Source: Pieris napi
Taxonomy: Eukaryota > Arthropoda > Insecta > Lepidoptera > Pieridae
Direction of reading: 5' to 3'
Length of the DNA stretch: 64,000 nucleotides
NCBI RefSeq assembly: GCF_905475465.1
Contig: NC_062259.1
Location: 7,946,501-8,010,500 of the forward strand
The stretch's first letter is position 1. Each line of letters starts with the position of its first letter. The notes beneath the pieces are model-generated. The model had not been told where the DNA came from. It made no database searches and saw only the letters and a list, made by a program, of their open reading frames with translations. Position numbers and translations under genes: made by a program. Of this stretch, positions 59,660 to 64,000 are shown in pieces.

Positions 59660-62600
59660 GTAAGTGCGTATATTTTTGTCTTTCTTTTGTACGCTTTTTT
59701 ATTTTGTAATTTTTTTTATAACTTTTTGAGTTGTATTTTACCAGCGGGCTTTATGAATCGTGTTGCGAATATATATCTACAGTTTTGCCTCGTTTGCTTT
59801 GTGATAATTACGTTTCTTTTTAAATTGTATTTTTTAAGACGCCATAAATGTTATTCCTTTGTTGTTATTGTTAAGCTCCGTAAGTTAAGGCAAGCAAAAG
59901 GTATAAATTTGCCATTACTTCTAGTACTGTTTTTTAAGACAGTTTTTCAACTACCAATAATTGTGCATTTGCTCATTTAGTTTTTTACAGGCTTCTTTGC
60001 GATTTCTTATTATATAGGCGAAGTTTCAGATTATATCGTGTTGTAATTTCCGAAAAAATATAATCCGATGCAGCTGTATTGATTGTCAATACAGCGCATG
60101 CGCTAGCCCTGACGTACTATAGAATGCAGTGGTCAGAACACCGACCAGCTAATTTAACTCGCCGTTATAAAGAATTTTTAATCATGAGAACAATACACAT
60201 TTGTTTAACTAGCCACAGATCGTTCCGTTCACAACTTCAATTAATCCTTTAGATAGAGAGGTTTTGAAAAATTACACAACTCCTTCTTTGGCAATTTAGA
60301 AAGTTTATAGGTACTAGGTACTTTTATAATTTTTGTTATATTTATAAAGGTTTTTCCAAAACGCTTTGATGATATTAGACGATTTTTCAAATCGACCACG
60401 CCCTTGTAAGTCTCTATCAGTTGTAGGTATCCATAGACACAATTTATTTTACGCCTTGTAGATTGCCCCCTGTCCCATAAAAAAAATGTTGGTTCCTAGA
60501 TGTCCTAACAAAATAGGCCATCACGACCTAGCAACAGGCCCACCTTTTAGGTCATAGGGGGCGCTGTTATACGGCTGGGATACGCCCAGCCATAGCTATT
60601 TTAGAAGCTAATCGATAACACGAATTGGTCACGGCGCATGCGTTCCAGTTGGCGCATGGGCGTTACCGATTAGAGAATCTTCGGGAAAGAGCGAGCCGAT
60701 CCATATCTTACATATCAATCCTGGGCCTTAAGCAACACACTTTGCTATTTTCTTGTTATTAATACAACAATGTCTAACGTAAGGACTTACTACTTACGTA
60801 CTTAATATTAGATGCATGAATATCCATGCTCATTATTTAACTGAATTTTTCAGGTCGGGGAGATCTTTCGTGAAGCAGGCAGTGCCTTCAATAAGTTGTC
60901 GGAAATGACGATGCTGTTACATCCAGTCGGAGATTCACAACCAGGGTAAGTCTGTATCCTAGTCAGTCACTTTTACAAGGCACCTTCGCCTTTAGGCTTG
61001 TTCATATCAATCTGGAGGTAATGAGAGATAAGCAGTCAATTATTTAGATGGCCGTGTCAGATTTTTTTATTTGATAAATTGAAGTTAAGGAAAAGCTCAA
61101 TTGGGTATTCGGACATGTCCCTCTTTGCTGGTATTACAAAAAATAATAGTAATTAAAATCAATAACACCATTTTGTCAGTGCGTTTGACAGATCGATGCT
61201 AAATGGCCTAGGCATTTATTAGTTGAAAATTGTTTTGACTTGTTTGTTCTTAGAATTATATATTAATTTGCAGTGGCAAATGGACGGAAGAAGAAATTGA
61301 GATGCTACGGTCTTGCGTCCACCGTTTTGCCGTCGATCTCAATAAGCTCGGCCAGCACATCAAGAGCAGAACAGTGTAAGTAAAGGTGAAATGATAAAAA
61401 GATGATTTGTCTTAGAGCATTTTGTTGGTACTATGGAACCGAATTAGTAGTTTTCCTCTAGTGACTATACTGGTTTTATAGTCAACGCTACTGAAATCAA
61501 AACCATTTACGCCCGAACCCAATAATTAATCCACAATCTAGAATTGAAAACAATCTGAGATCAGACCGTGACAGTCGATCGATCTCCTATCTGCATCCCA
61601 ATAACCAAACCCTGCGAAAACAATCCATTTTTGGCGACGGATATAATGCTCCTTGTCGTTCCATTTTACCGAGTTTACACTCATATTTGATAATCAATGT
61701 AAACCAAATAAAGTAAATAAAACCGTACAAATAACATTAAAATATACATGTGTATGTTTAAAACATAACAAACAGTTTTTCTAATTATTTAAAAAACTGG
61801 TGTAAGTTAAAATCTGTTAAAATAATTAACTGTTGAAATCGAGCTTTCGTCCACTGTCATTTTCATACAAAGGTCTATCCACAGACTCCGATACGACCTC
61901 CCATGGATAGCTTGTATCGACAGATGGCTATTACAATCCGTCGATTGGTTATTGGCACATTTGGTACAATGTTTGAATTAAGATTACTATCTCACATGGT
62001 GGATTATGGATTGTGATAGGTTATTAGGGGTTCGGGCGTTAATCGGTACAATTAAAAATCTTAACAGTAATTCAAGACCTTTTTTCTTGGTAATAGTATA
62101 TTATATTCAAACCAAAAAAAAAACAATAAACCTATGCGTCCTTGGTCTTGCTCTGACTTTTTTTTAGTATCTTAATAAGAGTCTATGCGTAAAGCGAACC
62201 GGCGCGGTGTGGCGATTATGCGTACTAATATAATACTTATATATATTTTTTTTATATTAAGTGTCTAGATGATTACAGTTGAACTATAATGACGTAACAG
62301 GGTTGTCAAAATAACAATAAAGGTAATTTATACCTGGTGCGTCATAATGGTGACAATCGGAAATAATACTAAGGGCTAATGTGACTCTCGTATGTAAAAA
62401 ATGTAATGGATTTTGACATACCGTCAGTCTCCGATAAGTGTCGTTACTGAATCTTACCCAAAAAACTCATGATGGTTCTCTTTTCGTCCAGACTCTATCT
62501 TTAGTCCATAATACTAAAGCCGATTATTTAGGTTTTGATTACTGGTAAAAAATATCTGTCCTAAATGTGAAATTTTAGATCTCAAATCCGCACAACACTA

Positions 62601-62735
62601 AAAAAGAAGGCTTTCGAGGACGCAAGTATACCAGTACGTCAGGTTAGCAACTCAGTGAACAACGTACCACAAACAACACAGGTAGTGTCGTCCCTGAGCC
62701 TCCTTCGACCGAACATATTAGGAAAGAACGCCGAG
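59657..62735 (+). CDS. BAP18: BAP18 copy C, partial, possible paralogue
   Basis: ATG 59657-59659, exons 60854-60945, 61274-61375 and 62579-62735, in phase with GT-AG borders. Against copy A I see two amino-acid changes (Ser to Gly in KLSQH; Gly to Ser in EDAGI) and no silent change. About 55-60 bp just upstream of the exon 4 acceptor are missing, and a 529-bp MITE sits in intron 3. The last exon is not in the window, so it may be a decaying copy. Confidence 0.5.
60556..60566 (+). promoter_or_regulatory. CTCF-like motif, copy C
   Basis: AGGGGGCGCTG, third conserved instance. Confidence 0.35.
60854..60945 (+). CDS. BAP18: BAP18 copy C exon 2
   Basis: Identical to exon 2 of copy A; GTAAGT donor. 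Confidence 0.65.
61274..61375 (+). CDS. BAP18: BAP18 copy C exon 3 (SANT)
   Basis: One change from copy A: AGC to GGC, Ser to Gly within the SANT domain. Confidence 0.65.
61510..62038. mobile_element. MITE private to copy C, TTA-flanked, 529 bp
   Basis: Ends CGCCCGAACCCAATAA and its near-complement, with TTA duplicated on either side. Copies A and B have the uninterrupted CCATTTAATCG. PIF/Harbinger-type by target site. Confidence 0.75.
62579..62735 (+). CDS. BAP18: BAP18 copy C exon 4
   Basis: 157 bp, one change (GGT to AGT, Gly to Ser) against copy A. The upstream polypyrimidine/branch region is altered by deletion. Confidence 0.55.
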
Positions 62736-63783
62736 GTTCAAATCTTCACTAATTTAAATCACGCTGTTTTTTTTCTTTTTAAGTTAGTGAAGTTTGAATT
62801 TTATTTAGCTTACGCGTCACACGGCTCATGCATGCGCATTTTATACTCCTAATTGCCTTAAAAAAATATAAAATTATTTGAACAAAATATGTATATATAG
62901 CAAACGCAAAGACAAAAGCGCTAAGATAAACAAAATTTTTGGGGTTTAAAGTAAAAACGACGATGTGAAAATTATATAAAGCACGTCAGGGGTAAGATTC
63001 TCTTTACTTAGAATAGTACTTTAGTAGAATACTTTTTACATTTACCTACAAATCGTATAAAATAAAGTAGGTGTTATGGTGCATTATAGTAACTATTTAA
63101 CTAATAATGCATATTAATTTCTTATTACAAACCGAACTATTTTGTTTACTTAAATTATGTATGTGAATGTAAGTAATTAAAATTTAAAATATGTTAAAAA
63201 TCTCAACAATAGGTAAAAGGAGTTTATGTTGTATGGTATTTAGATATTATTTTACCTTTAGTTTTGTTTTTGTGCTTTATATGTTAGACATTACATGGTA
63301 AAATATGTAATATGCTATGACTACCTTGCGGCAAGTCTAGCGGTGACCGCTACTGTTAATAATATGCAAAATTTAATTGGTAAGAAATAATACAGTACAT
63401 CTGTTCTGTACTGATAAATACTAGCGTAAGCCCTGTTTCTTTTAACGTACATAATGGTTGTACACACGTACGTACACGTATACGTAAGTTGCAGCTATCA
63501 CTGCTAGACACTGCCGAAAATTGAATTAAGAAAAGGATATTCCGTATTATTTTACAAATTAGGAGAACATTTTATTACTTAAATAGAAACCTCTTTAAAT
63601 GTTTTGATTGATTAAAAGATTAGGGCACAGCCAATTTGGCCTAATCACAAGTGATATGAAAATTCTTATGGTAGGTATTTAGGGTAAGAATCGAGACGTA
63701 TTCGAGAATCGTTTGTCTATGTCAAAAACGTCAGCTCTGAATATACATATAATCGTGTTTAAAATATACCTATTACTAAAAAA

Positions 63784-64000
63784 CAAATTTAATATTGGTT
63801 GTTTGTAAAGTAGGTTTACGATCGAGATGTTTACGTGATAACGTCTTATTGGTGATATAAGTTTTTGGGAAGTAAGGAATTAATGAAGAAAATTTTTCAA
63901 ATTTTAAATTACATCTATCGTTTTATTCACACTTTTGATGATAAATTTCGGGTGTAAAATGACAAGTTTACTTATTCGACTATGATATACATTTTTCTTC
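63784..64000. other. Sequence after the copy C breakpoint
   Basis: Not similar to the matching position in A or B (28947, 47305). Probably the start of an insertion (TTTACGATCGAGATGTTTAC, AACGTCTTATTGGTGATATA), cut by the window edge. Confidence 0.4.

Larger units (their letters stand above)
59229..63783 (+). repeat. Triplicated segment, copy C (truncated by the window or a breakpoint)
   Basis: Collinear with A and B until about 63783 (CCTATTACTAAAAAA), after which the sequence is unrelated. Exon 5 of BAP18 would lie further on and is not seen. Confidence 0.82.

Noticed and set aside
1..64000. CRISPR arrays, bacterial operons, ribosome binding sites
   Set aside because: The sequence is a eukaryotic nuclear genome; no such structures are seen.

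Overview
The window looks like nuclear DNA of a moth or butterfly. It is AT-rich, its genes have short exons and long introns, it carries a lepidopteran-type tRNA-derived SINE and many mariner, Tc1, pogo, PIF/Harbinger and Jockey-like remnants, and the host proteins are clearly animal. I cannot name the species. I ran no searches; gene identities come from reading translations and comparing them with what I know of the families.

Left part (1 to about 15.2 kb): on the minus strand lie the first 14 coding exons (762 codons) of a kon-tiki/perdido (CSPG4-type) transmembrane proteoglycan gene. It has a signal peptide, two laminin-G domains, a cysteine-rich module and the first CSPG repeats. The gene runs off the left edge. 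Its introns hold a mariner element with perfect terminal repeats and a broken transposase, a SINE, two copies of one MITE family and a smaller MITE.

Intergenic part (15.2 to 20.7 kb): a 28-bp minisatellite close upstream of kon, a small helix-turn-helix-like gene remnant, two MITEs, and a tandem pair of 5S rRNA-type sequences.

Right part (20.7 to 64 kb): a BAP18 gene (SANT-domain chromatin subunit, plus strand) lies in a segment present three times. Copy A (20.7-29.9 kb) is complete. Copy B (41.7-48.3 kb) and copy C (59.7 kb to the right edge) lack the normal first exon. Each duplicated block, A included, carries a second promoter-like region with an exon that ends in ATG directly before a GT donor; spliced to exon 2 in phase this would start a slightly shorter BAP18. 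All exons visible in B and C are open and properly framed. Each copy has its own private transposon insertions, with matching empty sites in the other copies: a pogo/Tigger derivative and an unknown 650-bp insert in A, a 1.96-kb fold-back element in B, and a Jockey/Harbinger nest plus a TTA-flanked MITE in C.

Between the copies lie an AT-rich tandem array with a unit of about 1.8-1.9 kb (four units after A, one after B), a GC-rich MITE present whole after A and B and as remnants at array junctions, a broken LIM-homeobox (Lmx1 type) pseudogene cut off inside the homeodomain next to a Jockey-like fragment, an unclassified repeat with a clustered TCTGACGCGCTCGA motif, and a decayed Tc1 element.
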